Positions 16,554-23,862 of a stretch of 64,000 bases of DNA are shown here, piece after piece. The position numbers were made by a program, and so were the translations under genes. Source of the stretch: Clostridia bacterium (GTDB lineage Bacteria > Bacillota > Clostridia > Oscillospirales > Acutalibacteraceae); NCBI GenBank assembly GCA_017430535.1, contig JAFRMR010000003.1:62001-126000 (forward strand), written 5' to 3'. The notes beneath the pieces are model-generated. The model did not search any database and was not told where the DNA came from. It saw only the letters and a list, made by a program, of their open reading frames with translations. Within the stretch, counting starts at the first letter, position 1, and the number at the start of each line of letters is the position of its first letter.

Positions 16554-17945
16554 TCAGTCAAATTCGGAACCGTCAATTTCCTTAAGATCAACTCCGGCAG
16601 TTTCTTTAACCCTGAGTGAAAGAATGAAAAAGTCAGCAAGAAGTCCGGGTACGGTGAGGCACAGTGAAATAATGCCGATTGCCTGCTCGCTGAATAATTG
16701 CATAAACAGGAAAGATACGCCGAAGGAGAAACCGATTCCCAGCCCCAGGGGAAGATATATTGCGGAAAGCATGGAGGAACGGAGTTCCGTAGGTGTCGAT
16801 TCGCCTGCCATAAGGGAAATTGTATCGATGTTGGCCCAGAATGTTCCCACGCTGCCGCCGCAGAGAAATCCTACAAGCTGGGGAGGAAGTCCCTTTTCTG
16901 CGCCCAGCCAGAAACTGAGGAAGAGAACAACGGCCGAAGCGGACATTGCAATAGCTGAGAATCTCCTGCCCTTCTTGTCGGAAATGAATCCGGGTATAAG
17001 CTGGCTGAGTGCACAGCCTATGGGATAGAAGAAGAGAGCGGTCGTGATTTCATTCATAAGAATGCTTTCACTTGCCGTTTCCATATCGGTGAAAAGGCCC
17101 TGAGCCATTGCATTTTTCACAAATCCAAATGTCATTATAGACTGATAGTCAAGAGTAAAAATGAATCCGGTTTCGCAGAATACGAGTGCAAGGAAGAGCC
17201 ACTTTGTCTGCTTATGTCTGAAGCCGAATTTCAGGGCGTTGATAATTCCGCCGCTGCTTGAATTGCCTTCTTCTGCCTTGGCAATTCCCTTGAGCTCATT
17301 TATTCTGGCTATATTGAATGCGTCTGTTTCCTTGGCAAGGAAGATAGCCGCTAAACTGACCGCCATTCCCAGAAGAGCGGGAACAAGGAATACATTTCTC
17401 CATTCCGATGTGCTGTGCATCATCGTTTTTCTCAGAAGCGGAATAAGGGTAACGCCGAGCATGGCCACACATTTTATTGAGGAATAAATCTTTGCCCTGT
17501 GTTTGTCGGGAGCGGATTCCATTATATAGACTACCTGCATGTCATGCGTGATGAAGAACTGTGTGAGAACGGTACCCGCGATATATCCGGCCAGGTTATG
17601 CGTCATATATACAATGCTGAGTCCGAAGCACATTCCGAATGTGTTCAGAATCAGAAACGGCTTTCTGCCGAATCTGTCGGCAAGGGGTTTGTAGATTACG
17701 CCCAACGCCATAAGCGGAAATGACAGAAGAGTTATTTTATTGAGGGTTTCCAGGGAAGCAATGTCCTTTGCTATATCCTGCTGCATGAAAGATGCTATTG
17801 CCGAAGCAACTTCATCGGTTATGTAGACTATACTGATAATGAAGAACAGGTAGAAGTAGTATCTCTTGCATTCCCTTTTATCAAGCTGTTTCTGCCTTTT
17901 TGCTATCTCTTTCTCAATTTTGACGGGATCCTTGTCTTTTTTCAT
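16554..17945 (-). CDS. Major facilitator superfamily transporter
   Basis: A 463-residue membrane protein with about 12 spans. The MFS motif A appears twice in the expected positions: PLADRFGRKPF after span 2 and ISDKKGRRFS in the second half. A charged N-terminal 30 residues (lysine-rich, KIEKEIAKRQKQ) precedes the first span. The start is the ATG at 17945 with CGGAGGCTCGCC in front; an upstream reading from 18002 lacks a ribosome site. The substrate cannot be inferred. Base use looks richer in G+C than its neighbours (hand counts of five 60-base lines give 43-53 percent against 27-40 percent in three lines from other genes), which may mean transfer or high expression. Confidence 0.85.
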   Translation of the reverse strand: MKKDKDPVKIEKEIAKRQKQLDKRECKRYYFYLFFIISIVYITDEVASAIASFMQQDIAKDIASLETLNKITLLSFPLMALGVIYKPLADRFGRKPFLILNTFGMCFGLSIVYMTHNLAGYIAGTVLTQFFITHDMQVVYIMESAPDKHRAKIYSSIKCVAMLGVTLIPLLRKTMMHSTSEWRNVFLVPALLGMAVSLAAIFLAKETDAFNIARINELKGIAKAEEGNSSSGGIINALKFGFRHKQTKWLFLALVFCETGFIFTLDYQSIMTFGFVKNAMAQGLFTDMETASESILMNEITTALFFYPIGCALSQLIPGFISDKKGRRFSAIAMSASAVVLFLSFWLGAEKGLPPQLVGFLCGGSVGTFWANIDTISLMAGESTPTELRSSMLSAIYLPLGLGIGFSFGVSFLFMQLFSEQAIGIISLCLTVPGLLADFFILSLRVKETAGVDLKEIDGSEFD

Positions 17946-18040
17946 GGCGAGCCTCCGGTTCCGTTTTATGAACATAATCATTATATCAAATTTACCGCAC
18001 AATTCAATACACTGAGCCTAATATTGCACACATGGGTTGA

Positions 18041-18107
18041 TTGAAAAAAGGCAGTCAAAATAGAAAATCCGCAAACCTTTGATTGCAAAGATTTACGGAC
18101 TGCCTGA
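18041..18107 (-). terminator. Terminator after tRNA-Ala
   Basis: On the minus strand GGCAGTC(CGTAAATCTTTG ... CAAAGGTTTGCGG) ... GACTGCC forms a long two-part hairpin followed directly by TTTTTT. It starts four bases after the CCA end of the tRNA. Confidence 0.85.
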
Positions 18108-18110
18108 AAC

Positions 18111-18186
<76 letters not shown>

Positions 18187-18199
18187 ACAAGGCTCAATT

Positions 18200-18228
18200 A
18201 TAATAACACGGAATGAATAAAAAATCAA
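18200..18228 (-). promoter_or_regulatory. Sigma-A promoter of tRNA-Ala
   Basis: Minus-strand TTGATT (18223-18228) and TATTAT (18200-18205) with a 17-base spacer, 13 bases before the tRNA. The rest of the interval 17946-18337 holds only the tRNA, its terminator and the LCP promoter. Confidence 0.7.
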
Positions 18229-18277
18229 GTGTTTTTTATAATATAATGAATTAAAAATATTATAATCATATTATGGG

Positions 18278-18306
18278 TTGATAATTTTTTTCACATAATG
18301 TAAAAT
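18278..18306 (+). promoter_or_regulatory. Putative promoter of the LCP gene
   Basis: TTGATA (18278-18283) and TAAAAT (18301-18306) with a 17-base spacer, 31 bases before the ATG. Confidence 0.65.
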
Positions 18307-18337
18307 AATTTGTAAAGCATAATCGAAAGGAAAATAT

Positions 18338-19375
18338 ATGGAAGATATATATATCGGAAAAGGGCCGGAAGAAATCCCGCTTGAAGAGATTATATATAAA
18401 CAGCCTGCCCCGCCTCCTGTTCCAACCCCTGTTAATAAAAAGAAAAAAAGAGGAAAAATACGGAAGTTAATCAAGATACTGTTGATAATATTTATTGTAT
18501 TTTCATTGGTTATTTCAGCAGTTTCCGCCGTATCGGGTTATACAAGAAACAATCTTAAATCAAATCAGTATATATCCAAAGCAGAACTGCATAACAATCC
18601 GTTAATCACAAATATACTGCTTATAGGTGTTGACGGTAATGCTAACGAATCATCCCGTTCCGATTCAATGATGCTGGTGTCTCTTGACTATATGCACATG
18701 AAAATAAAGATGACCTCATTTCTGCGTGACAGCTGGGTTAATATTCCTTCAAAAAATACTTACCATAAGCTGAACGCCGCATATGCTTACGGCGGCTCCC
18801 AGCTTATTACAGACACAATTGAATACAACTTTAAAGTGGATATTGACCATTATATAAAAGTTGATTTTGAGATGTTTACCGAGATAATTGACAGATTGGG
18901 CGGTATAGATATCGAGGTAACAGAGAGCGAAGCAAAATTCATAACCAAAACAACAAGATATTCTTTATCACCCGGCGAGAGCGTTCATCTGGACGGAGCA
19001 AAAGCTCTGGTTTACAGCAGAATAAGAAAGCTGGATTCCGATTATATGCGTACCTTCAGGCAACGGAAGGTTATAACCGCAATAATAAATAAAATCAGAA
19101 AAACATCCCCTTCAGAACTCATAAACATTTTCAGAAATGTTCTTCCGCTTTTGGAAACAGACCTTAATCCAATTGAATTAACAGGCCTTCTTTATAAAGG
19201 CGGTATAGCCGCAATGCTTTTTAAAATTCAGCAGATAAGGATACCGACAGATGAGCTGATGTATGCGGATTACAGAGGCTCGGAATGGGTTGAAATAATC
19301 GATCTTGAAGGATGTCAGAATCAAATTTATGATTTTATTTATAAATCATATAATGATAAAAATTCCGATAATTGA
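18338..19375 (+). CDS. LytR-CpsA-Psr family cell-wall polymer ligase
   Basis: LCP proteins transfer lipid-linked wall teichoic acid or capsular polymer onto peptidoglycan outside the cell. The 345-residue protein has a cytoplasmic proline/lysine-rich N terminus (1-45), one membrane span (about 47-68) and an extracellular LCP domain. Seen: NILLIGVDGNANESSRSD near 92-109, where the arginine and aspartates bind the pyrophosphate and Mg; SFLRDSWV; KLNAAYAYGG; and the RIRKLDSDYMRTFRQRKVI block with its conserved arginines near 228-246. It is a natural partner for the teichoic-acid-type polymerases at 51-60 kb. The start follows AAAGGAAAATAT. Confidence 0.93.
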   Translation: MEDIYIGKGPEEIPLEEIIYKQPAPPPVPTPVNKKKKRGKIRKLIKILLIIFIVFSLVISAVSAVSGYTRNNLKSNQYISKAELHNNPLITNILLIGVDGNANESSRSDSMMLVSLDYMHMKIKMTSFLRDSWVNIPSKNTYHKLNAAYAYGGSQLITDTIEYNFKVDIDHYIKVDFEMFTEIIDRLGGIDIEVTESEAKFITKTTRYSLSPGESVHLDGAKALVYSRIRKLDSDYMRTFRQRKVITAIINKIRKTSPSELINIFRNVLPLLETDLNPIELTGLLYKGGIAAMLFKIQQIRIPTDELMYADYRGSEWVEIIDLEGCQNQIYDFIYKSYNDKNSDN

Positions 19376-19400
19376 CTTAAATATCCGTTTGTTATAAAAT
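19372..19400 (+). promoter_or_regulatory. Promoter of the DUF1292 gene/6S RNA unit
   Basis: TTGACT (19372-19377) and TAAAAT (19395-19400) with a 17-base spacer. The -35 box overlaps the TGA stop codon of the LCP gene. Confidence 0.65.
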
Positions 19401-19429
19401 GAAATAAATAAACAGTGAGGTAACTATTT

Positions 19430-19729
19430 ATGGAAGATTATACCCCAGATATAGTAAGCGTTATAGATGAAGAAGGAAAAGAGCATATTTTTGAGGAACT
19501 TGACAGAATTGAAACAGAGAACGGCCGCTATGTTGCGCTCTGCCCATTGCCGGAAGATCCTTCAAAGATAACCGAAGGCGATGAAGATGAATTTATCGTG
19601 CTTAAAGTTATAGACGGCGAGGGCGATGATGTAACTCTATGCCCCATTGAGGATGAAGCCGAATATGATGAAATAGGCAATATTTTCCTTGACAGATTTG
19701 CCGAAATGTTTTCAGAAGAAGACGAATGA
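19430..19729 (+). CDS. DUF1292 (YrzB-like) acidic protein
   Basis: A 99-residue, strongly acidic protein with the DUF1292 pattern: I-D-EEGKEHIFEELDRIE near 12-26, YVALCPL near 34-40, and EFIVLKV near 53-59, ending in an acidic tail. Members are conserved in Firmicutes and often sit with ruvX, alaS or mltG, but the function is unknown. Here it stands instead between an LCP ligase and a 6S RNA candidate. The ribosome site GTGAGGT precedes the ATG. The RNA begins four bases after its stop, so it may be transcribed with it or processed from the same transcript. Confidence 0.85.
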   Translation: MEDYTPDIVSVIDEEGKEHIFEELDRIETENGRYVALCPLPEDPSKITEGDEDEFIVLKVIDGEGDDVTLCPIEDEAEYDEIGNIFLDRFAEMFSEEDE

Positions 19730-19732
19730 TTA

Positions 19733-19913
19733 TTTCCTGCTGTGTTCGATAACTTTATTTCGGAAGTAACCCTACAACAATAATAAGGGAGCCGGACTCC
19801 GCCGGAGGATTGCAGACCTCCCGTGCAAACGGACGAAGGGAGCGTGAGAACGGTGGGAGGCACCCACCTGCTTTAACGCAGGTTACTCGCAGATAAAGCC
19901 GGCACAGCGGGAT
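19733..19913 (+). ncRNA. ssrS: 6S RNA candidate (SsrS)
   Basis: About 180 nt of non-coding sequence with the overall shape of 6S RNA, the RNA that mimics an open promoter and binds sigma-A RNA polymerase. The two ends form a 10-bp closing stem (TCCTGCTGTG at 19735-19744 with CACAGCGGGA at 19903-19912), and the flanks read TGTTCG on the 5' side and CCGGCA on the 3' side, as in known 6S RNAs. Internal pairing (GCCGGACTCCGCCGGAGG, CACCTGC/GCAGGTT) gives a long rod. It does not have the SRP tetraloop motifs, RNase P core or tmRNA tag region. A covariance search with the Rfam 6S model would settle it. Confidence 0.8.
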
Positions 19914-19930
19914 TCTTTTCGGAGGAACAA

Positions 19931-20602
19931 ATGCAAAAACTGTTTAATGCAGATATTCTGGATATATTCTTTACAGATGACGGGCTCGTTTATGCAAGCA
20001 AAGAGATATTGGAAAACGGTAAAGAAGCTATTTCATTTATCGCCTATGATTTTGAAATTGACAGATTCAGAAAGATTCCCGTATCTGAATATATTGATTT
20101 CAAATTTTCCGGCTATGACTATAATATAAGCAAAAATCTAATTGACTTTGTCACCTGTAAAATAAGGCGCCTTTCCCCTACCGAAAATATAGCAATTTAC
20201 GGTGACGGAAAACTTAAATTTTTTGATAATGACGGAAATATTACAAAAACATCTGTTATTGAATACAACGGGAATGAAGCAGGGTATTCGGAAGTAACGG
20301 AAAACGAAATCTGGGCCCCAATTCCCAACGGAAATACAGTAGTCAACTACTCTCTGATACATAACAGAATTGAAATGCGCATAGGCAGCAAAAACGAAAA
20401 AGCATTTTCAAAACCTACTGATGTTTCAATATATGACGGATGCCTTTATGTTTGCAATGCCGCTTCATTTAAAATTAACACAGTTGGCCTTAATTCATAC
20501 TCTGTAAATGAATATGCTATTTTTAATGAACCGGTCTACAGGTATTTCAGAAACGGTCAGGATGAATTTGTGCTGTTGAAATCAGGATTATTTGTTTTAT
20601 AA
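19931..20602 (+). CDS. Hypothetical protein downstream of 6S RNA
   Basis: A 223-residue soluble protein without signal peptide or membrane span. I recognise no family. The sequence is rich in beta-strand-like segments with regular aromatic residues (ENIAIYGDGKLKFF, NTVVNYSLIHNRIEMRIG, DVSIYDGCLYVCN), which suggests a beta-propeller-like or repeated beta-sheet fold. The start follows TTCGGAGGAACAA, 18 bases after the 6S RNA candidate, so the RNA forms its immediate leader. It ends at a strong terminator. Expression is therefore likely tied to 6S transcription, but whether the protein takes part in 6S function is unknown. Confidence 0.75.
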   Translation: MQKLFNADILDIFFTDDGLVYASKEILENGKEAISFIAYDFEIDRFRKIPVSEYIDFKFSGYDYNISKNLIDFVTCKIRRLSPTENIAIYGDGKLKFFDNDGNITKTSVIEYNGNEAGYSEVTENEIWAPIPNGNTVVNYSLIHNRIEMRIGSKNEKAFSKPTDVSIYDGCLYVCNAASFKINTVGLNSYSVNEYAIFNEPVYRYFRNGQDEFVLLKSGLFVL

Positions 20603-20611
20603 GTTAATAAT

Positions 20612-20648
20612 AAGCCGTATCGATTGATACGGCTTTAATTTTTTTATT
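20612..20648. terminator. Bidirectional terminator between the 6S-downstream gene and upp
   Basis: A perfect 10-bp stem AAGCCGTATC / GATACGGCTT (20612-20635) with TTAATTTTTTT on the plus side and A-rich sequence on the minus side. It ends both converging transcripts, including the seven-gene aga-upp operon. Confidence 0.85.
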
Positions 20649-21279
20649 TTGTGCCGAATATTCTGTCACCGGCATCACCGAGACCGGGGCAAATATAAGC
20701 GTTGGCATTGAGCTCTCTGTCAAGGTGGCCTATATAAATCTGAACATCGGGATGGGCGGCGTGCAGTTTTTCAAGGCCTTCGGGTGCGGCAATTATGCAC
20801 ATGAATTTGATTTTTTTACCGCCCTCTTTTTTTATCTGATTGATAGCATCAACAGCAGAGCCGCCGGTTGCAAGCATGGGATCCATAACTACTATGGTAC
20901 GTTCTTCAATGGGTTTGGGAAGCTTGCAGTAATAAGGAACAGGTTCATGGGTGGTTTCATCGCGGTACATACCGATAAAGCCGACTTTTGCCGTTGGGCA
21001 AAGCGAAAGAAGACCCTGCTGCATACCGAGGCCTGCTCTGAGAATGGGTACTATCGCAAGTTTTCTGCCTGAAATCATGGGAGTAATACATGTTTCTATG
21101 GGAGTATCAATCTCCACATCTTCTGTAGGCAGATCTGAAAGTGCCTCATAGCCTTCAAGCATAGCTATCTCTTCCACAAGTTTGCGGAATTCATTTGTGC
21201 CTGTGCGTTTATCCCTGAGCATTGATATTTTATGCTTAATCAGAGGGTGTTTCATAATAATAACATTGTTCATATCCAT
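20644..21279 (-). CDS. upp: Uracil phosphoribosyltransferase
   Basis: Upp salvages uracil to UMP with PRPP. The 211-residue protein has the PRPP loop [13 protein letters not shown] in the C-terminal half, the RAGLGM motif, and the C-terminal [14 protein letters not shown] uracil-binding tail. The start is ATG 21279, eight bases after GGAGG; a TTG at 21294 overlaps that ribosome site and cannot be the start. It is the last gene of the leftward operon and lies 17 bases after rpiB. Ribose recycling (rpiB) and uracil salvage next to each other make metabolic sense. Confidence 0.96.
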   Translation of the reverse strand: MDMNNVIIMKHPLIKHKISMLRDKRTGTNEFRKLVEEIAMLEGYEALSDLPTEDVEIDTPIETCITPMISGRKLAIVPILRAGLGMQQGLLSLCPTAKVGFIGMYRDETTHEPVPYYCKLPKPIEERTIVVMDPMLATGGSAVDAINQIKKEGGKKIKFMCIIAAPEGLEKLHAAHPDVQIYIGHLDRELNANAYICPGLGDAGDRIFGTK

Positions 21280-21296
21280 TATAATTACCTCCAAAA

Positions 21297-21740
21297 TTAA
21301 AATCTGTTTTCAAGTTCGGTAATCTGAGCAATTCTGCGGGAGTGCCTTTCCTCACAGCTGAAAGGCGTATTCAAAAACAAATCAACCAGCTCTACAGCTT
21401 TTTCGGGTGTAACCACTCTGCCTCCGAGGCAAAGAATATTTGCATCGTTATGCAACCTGGTCATTTCAGCAGAAAAAGCATCCGAACAGCAGGCGGCTCT
21501 TATGCCGCGGACCTTATTTGCTGCCATTGAAATACCTACTCCGGTTCCGCAGAAAAGAAGCCCGAGTTTGCACTCGCCTGAGGCAACAGCCCTTGCGGTT
21601 TTTTCTGCATATACGGCGTAATCGCAGGAATCGGGCGTATATGTGCCGTAATCTTTATACTCAATCCCCTGCTCTTCAAGATGTTTAATTATTAAATTTT
21701 TCAATTCAAGTCCTGCATGGTCACTGCCCAAAGCTATCAT
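21297..21740 (-). CDS. rpiB: Ribose-5-phosphate isomerase B
   Basis: RpiB interconverts ribulose 5-phosphate and ribose 5-phosphate. The 147-residue length is normal for RpiB/LacAB proteins. Seen: [10 protein letters not shown] at the N terminus (residues 4-13, phosphate and substrate binding), the catalytic cysteine in [16 protein letters not shown] near 62-77, and RHSRRIAQI near the end. The active-site Cys favours ribose 5-phosphate isomerase, but allose 6-phosphate activity is also possible. ATG follows AAGGAGAATTAACT, and the gene begins two bases after the tsaB stop. Confidence 0.93.
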   Translation of the reverse strand: MIALGSDHAGLELKNLIIKHLEEQGIEYKDYGTYTPDSCDYAVYAEKTARAVASGECKLGLLFCGTGVGISMAANKVRGIRAACCSDAFSAEMTRLHNDANILCLGGRVVTPEKAVELVDLFLNTPFSCEERHSRRIAQITELENRF

Positions 21741-21742
21741 AG

Positions 21743-22444
21743 TTAATTCTCCTTGTTTTTTGATTTTAATTCCCGCTCCGCCTGTGAAGGCCTCAGATAA
21801 AAAGGCACAAGCTTATCGGGTTCAATAAAAGTATTATTATAAAGCGCCGCAAGTGCGGTACCGTACGCTCTCTGGTATCTTCTGTTTTCTGCCGGTAAAA
21901 TCACGGGAAGGTCTTTTATTTTTTCATACACAATCTCTGCGCCGTCACCGGCAAGATAAACTGTCATATTTAACGGCAGAATCTTATTGATAATGTACTC
22001 TTTCAGCTCATAAATGCTCAGTGCATCATCATCTGTTATATGGCTTATAATTCCGTTTTCGGATTTGAAAAATGCGTTATAAACCTGATTGCATCTTGCA
22101 TCCATTACGCAGCATACAATGCAGTTTTCATCGGTAAAATTATATGCCATACTTTCAAGCGTTGATACGGCTGCGCAGGGTTTGCCCCCACTGAACGCAA
22201 GGCCCTTGACTGTAGCAACTCCGATTCTTACACCGGTAAAAGAGCCGGGCCCGGTATTAACTGCCAGAGCATCTAAATTATCAACAGAAATATCCGATTG
22301 TTTTAGTAGGGATTCAATAACAGGCAAAAGAGTTCTGCTGTGTGTAAGCCCGTTATTTATAAAGCACTCCCCCGTCAGTTTACCGTCGCTTAAAAGAGCG
22401 ACACTGACGCTTTTTGCCGAAGAATCAATGGCAAGTAAAATCAA
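21743..22444 (-). CDS. tsaB: tRNA t6A biosynthesis protein TsaB
   Basis: TsaB is the non-catalytic partner of TsaD in making N6-threonylcarbamoyladenosine on tRNAs that read ANN codons. The 233-residue protein has the ASKHA start ILLAIDSSAKSVSVAL and the GPGSFTGVRIGVATVKGLAF block (about 66-85) that marks TsaB and forms the dimer interface with TsaD. The best start is TTG 22444, eight bases after GGGGAG and 20 bases inside tsaE; GTG 22453 is an alternative, and a far upstream reading from 22507 would overlap tsaE by more than 80 bases. It follows tsaE as in many Firmicutes, but tsaD and rimI, the usual neighbours, are not here. Confidence 0.93.
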   Translation of the reverse strand: MILLAIDSSAKSVSVALLSDGKLTGECFINNGLTHSRTLLPVIESLLKQSDISVDNLDALAVNTGPGSFTGVRIGVATVKGLAFSGGKPCAAVSTLESMAYNFTDENCIVCCVMDARCNQVYNAFFKSENGIISHITDDDALSIYELKEYIINKILPLNMTVYLAGDGAEIVYEKIKDLPVILPAENRRYQRAYGTALAALYNNTFIEPDKLVPFYLRPSQAERELKSKNKEN

Positions 22445-22901
22445 ATTTTTCACTCCCCGATATTTCAAATATTCTTTCATTTTCGTTTTCGGTTTTAGTG
22501 ATTGCAATTCTTATACAATCATCGGGAAGCGCGGATTCTATATTTTCGCTCCACTCAATTATAACCGTTGAACCTGAATCGATGTAATCAAAATAACCTG
22601 TTGAGTAAAGGTCATCCCACCCTGAAACACGGTACATATCAAAATGATATATAACCTTATCATCTGCCCTGTATTCATTTACAATAGCAAAGGTAGGGCT
22701 GCTTACATCGGCATCAATGCCTGCGCCTGCAACAAAACCTCTGACAAATGCGGTTTTGCCTGCTCCCAGCTCACCGAAAAGCGCAACAACGGAACCATCG
22801 GGTACAGTTTTTCCGATTTTAATGCCAAGCGCCTCGGTTTCAAGGAATGATTCGGATTTAAACTCTTCAGTAAACACGGTTTTATTCTGCTTCAAACTCA
22901 T
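22425..22901 (-). CDS. tsaE: tRNA t6A biosynthesis ATPase TsaE
   Basis: TsaE is the small P-loop ATPase that resets the TsaB-TsaD complex during t6A synthesis. The 158-residue protein has Walker A GELGAGKT (about 43-50), SSPTF (the family marker), and the HFDMYRV and IIEWSENI motifs. The ATG at 22901 lies 20 bases inside the glycerophosphodiesterase gene and has no clear ribosome site, so translation probably depends on coupling. It overlaps tsaB at its 3' end. Confidence 0.94.
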   Translation of the reverse strand: MSLKQNKTVFTEEFKSESFLETEALGIKIGKTVPDGSVVALFGELGAGKTAFVRGFVAGAGIDADVSSPTFAIVNEYRADDKVIYHFDMYRVSGWDDLYSTGYFDYIDSGSTVIIEWSENIESALPDDCIRIAITKTENENERIFEISGSEKFDFTCH

Positions 22902-23649
22902 TAACGATTTTATTTACAGAATCCGGGCAATTTGTAATAATGCCGTCAACTCCGCACCTGAGCATCTTTTTTACGGTATCATCATCATCAACAGTCCAGG
23001 GATTAACGCCAATGCCATTTTCATGGCATTTATTTACATAATGCTCGCTTACAAGTGAAAAATGGGGGTGCAGATATTCAGCGCCGATTTCTTTTGCAAA
23101 CCCAACATAGTTGAACAGCATTTTATAATAAGTTATGGATTTATCCGGGCTGTATAAAAAACCTGTTTTGCAGGTGGAGTCAACCTCTTTGCATCTGATA
23201 AGTATCTGCGGGTCAAAAGATGAAATAAGCAACTTATCATAAAGGCCGTATTCTTTAACTTCGGCTATTACTTTATCGGCAATGGATTTATCGCCGTTAA
23301 GGGGTTCTTTAATCTCGATATTCATCACCTTGATATCATCGCCGGTACAGCACTCAAGGAATTCGCTTAAAAGAGGCAGCTGCGTGCCGGCAAACTTATC
23401 TGAAAAATATGAACCGAAATCAAGGTCGCGCAGCCTTTCAAGAGTCATATCCGATACTTTTCCGCTGCCGTTTGAGGTTTCATCAACGGTATAGTTGTGG
23501 CAGATTACAATATAATCATCTGCAGTAAGATGAACATCTGTTTCAAAACCATCTACACCCAGTTCAAGTGACTTTCTGAATGCGGGAACGGTATTCTGGG
23601 GCGCATACTTATTGGCGCCTCTGTGTGAAATAACATTTACATGAGCCAT
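22882..23649 (-). CDS. Glycerophosphodiester phosphodiesterase
   Basis: A cytoplasmic GDPD of 255 residues, which cleaves glycerophosphodiesters into glycerol 3-phosphate and an alcohol. Seen: ISHRGANKYAPQNTVPAF (catalytic His and Arg-Gly, about residues 7-24), ETDVHLTAD (metal-binding Glu and Asp, about 35-43), the HNYTVDETSNG loop (about 50-60), NIEIKEP, and the C-terminal NPWTVDD typical of the family. No signal peptide, so the substrate is intracellular or imported. The start is ATG 23649 after AAAGGTGATTATT. It lies 15 bases after the small zinc-ribbon gene. Turnover of glycerol-phosphate polymers made by the locus at 51-60 kb is one possible source of substrate. Confidence 0.92.
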   Translation of the reverse strand: MAHVNVISHRGANKYAPQNTVPAFRKSLELGVDGFETDVHLTADDYIVICHNYTVDETSNGSGKVSDMTLERLRDLDFGSYFSDKFAGTQLPLLSEFLECCTGDDIKVMNIEIKEPLNGDKSIADKVIAEVKEYGLYDKLLISSFDPQILIRCKEVDSTCKTGFLYSPDKSITYYKMLFNYVGFAKEIGAEYLHPHFSLVSEHYVNKCHENGIGVNPWTVDDDDTVKKMLRCGVDGIITNCPDSVNKIVNEFEAE

Positions 23650-23664
23650 AATAATCACCTTTCA

Positions 23665-23862
23665 CTAATTAAACATTGAGCATCCCATGCTCTTAAATTT
23701 TAAAATCATTTCATCGGCTTTTTCCCGTGTTAAACCGAAGTATTCGCAAAGGCAGTCAACGCACATGAACTCCTCTGCTCCGCGGTTCACCATTTTTTTA
23801 TGAAAGCCGATATCGTCTTTATTCAGCTCTTTTCCGCAGGAAACACAATATAATTCAATCAT
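23665..23862 (-). CDS. Small zinc-ribbon-like protein
   Basis: A 65-residue protein with two paired-cysteine motifs, CVSCGKEL (residues 6-9) and CVDCLC (about 34-39), which would hold one zinc ion, and a helical C terminus (TREKADEMILKFKSMGCSMF). The spacing between pairs is about 25 residues. I recognise no named family; similar short proteins occur in Clostridia. The start ATG at 23862 overlaps the stop of the alpha-galactosidase gene (ATGA), so the two are translationally coupled. A longer start at 23892 lies inside the neighbour and lacks a ribosome site. Confidence 0.75.
   Translation of the reverse strand: MIELYCVSCGKELNKDDIGFHKKMVNRGAEEFMCVDCLCEYFGLTREKADEMILKFKSMGCSMFN

Noticed and set aside
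19528-19863. Antisense frame over the 6S RNA region
   Set aside because: Arises from the structured RNA and the DUF1292 gene; serine-rich nonsense composition.
20644-21294. TTG 21294 as the upp start
   Set aside because: It overlaps the GGAGG ribosome site that serves ATG 21279. The same reasoning moved the starts of clpB, aga, GDPD and proS inward.
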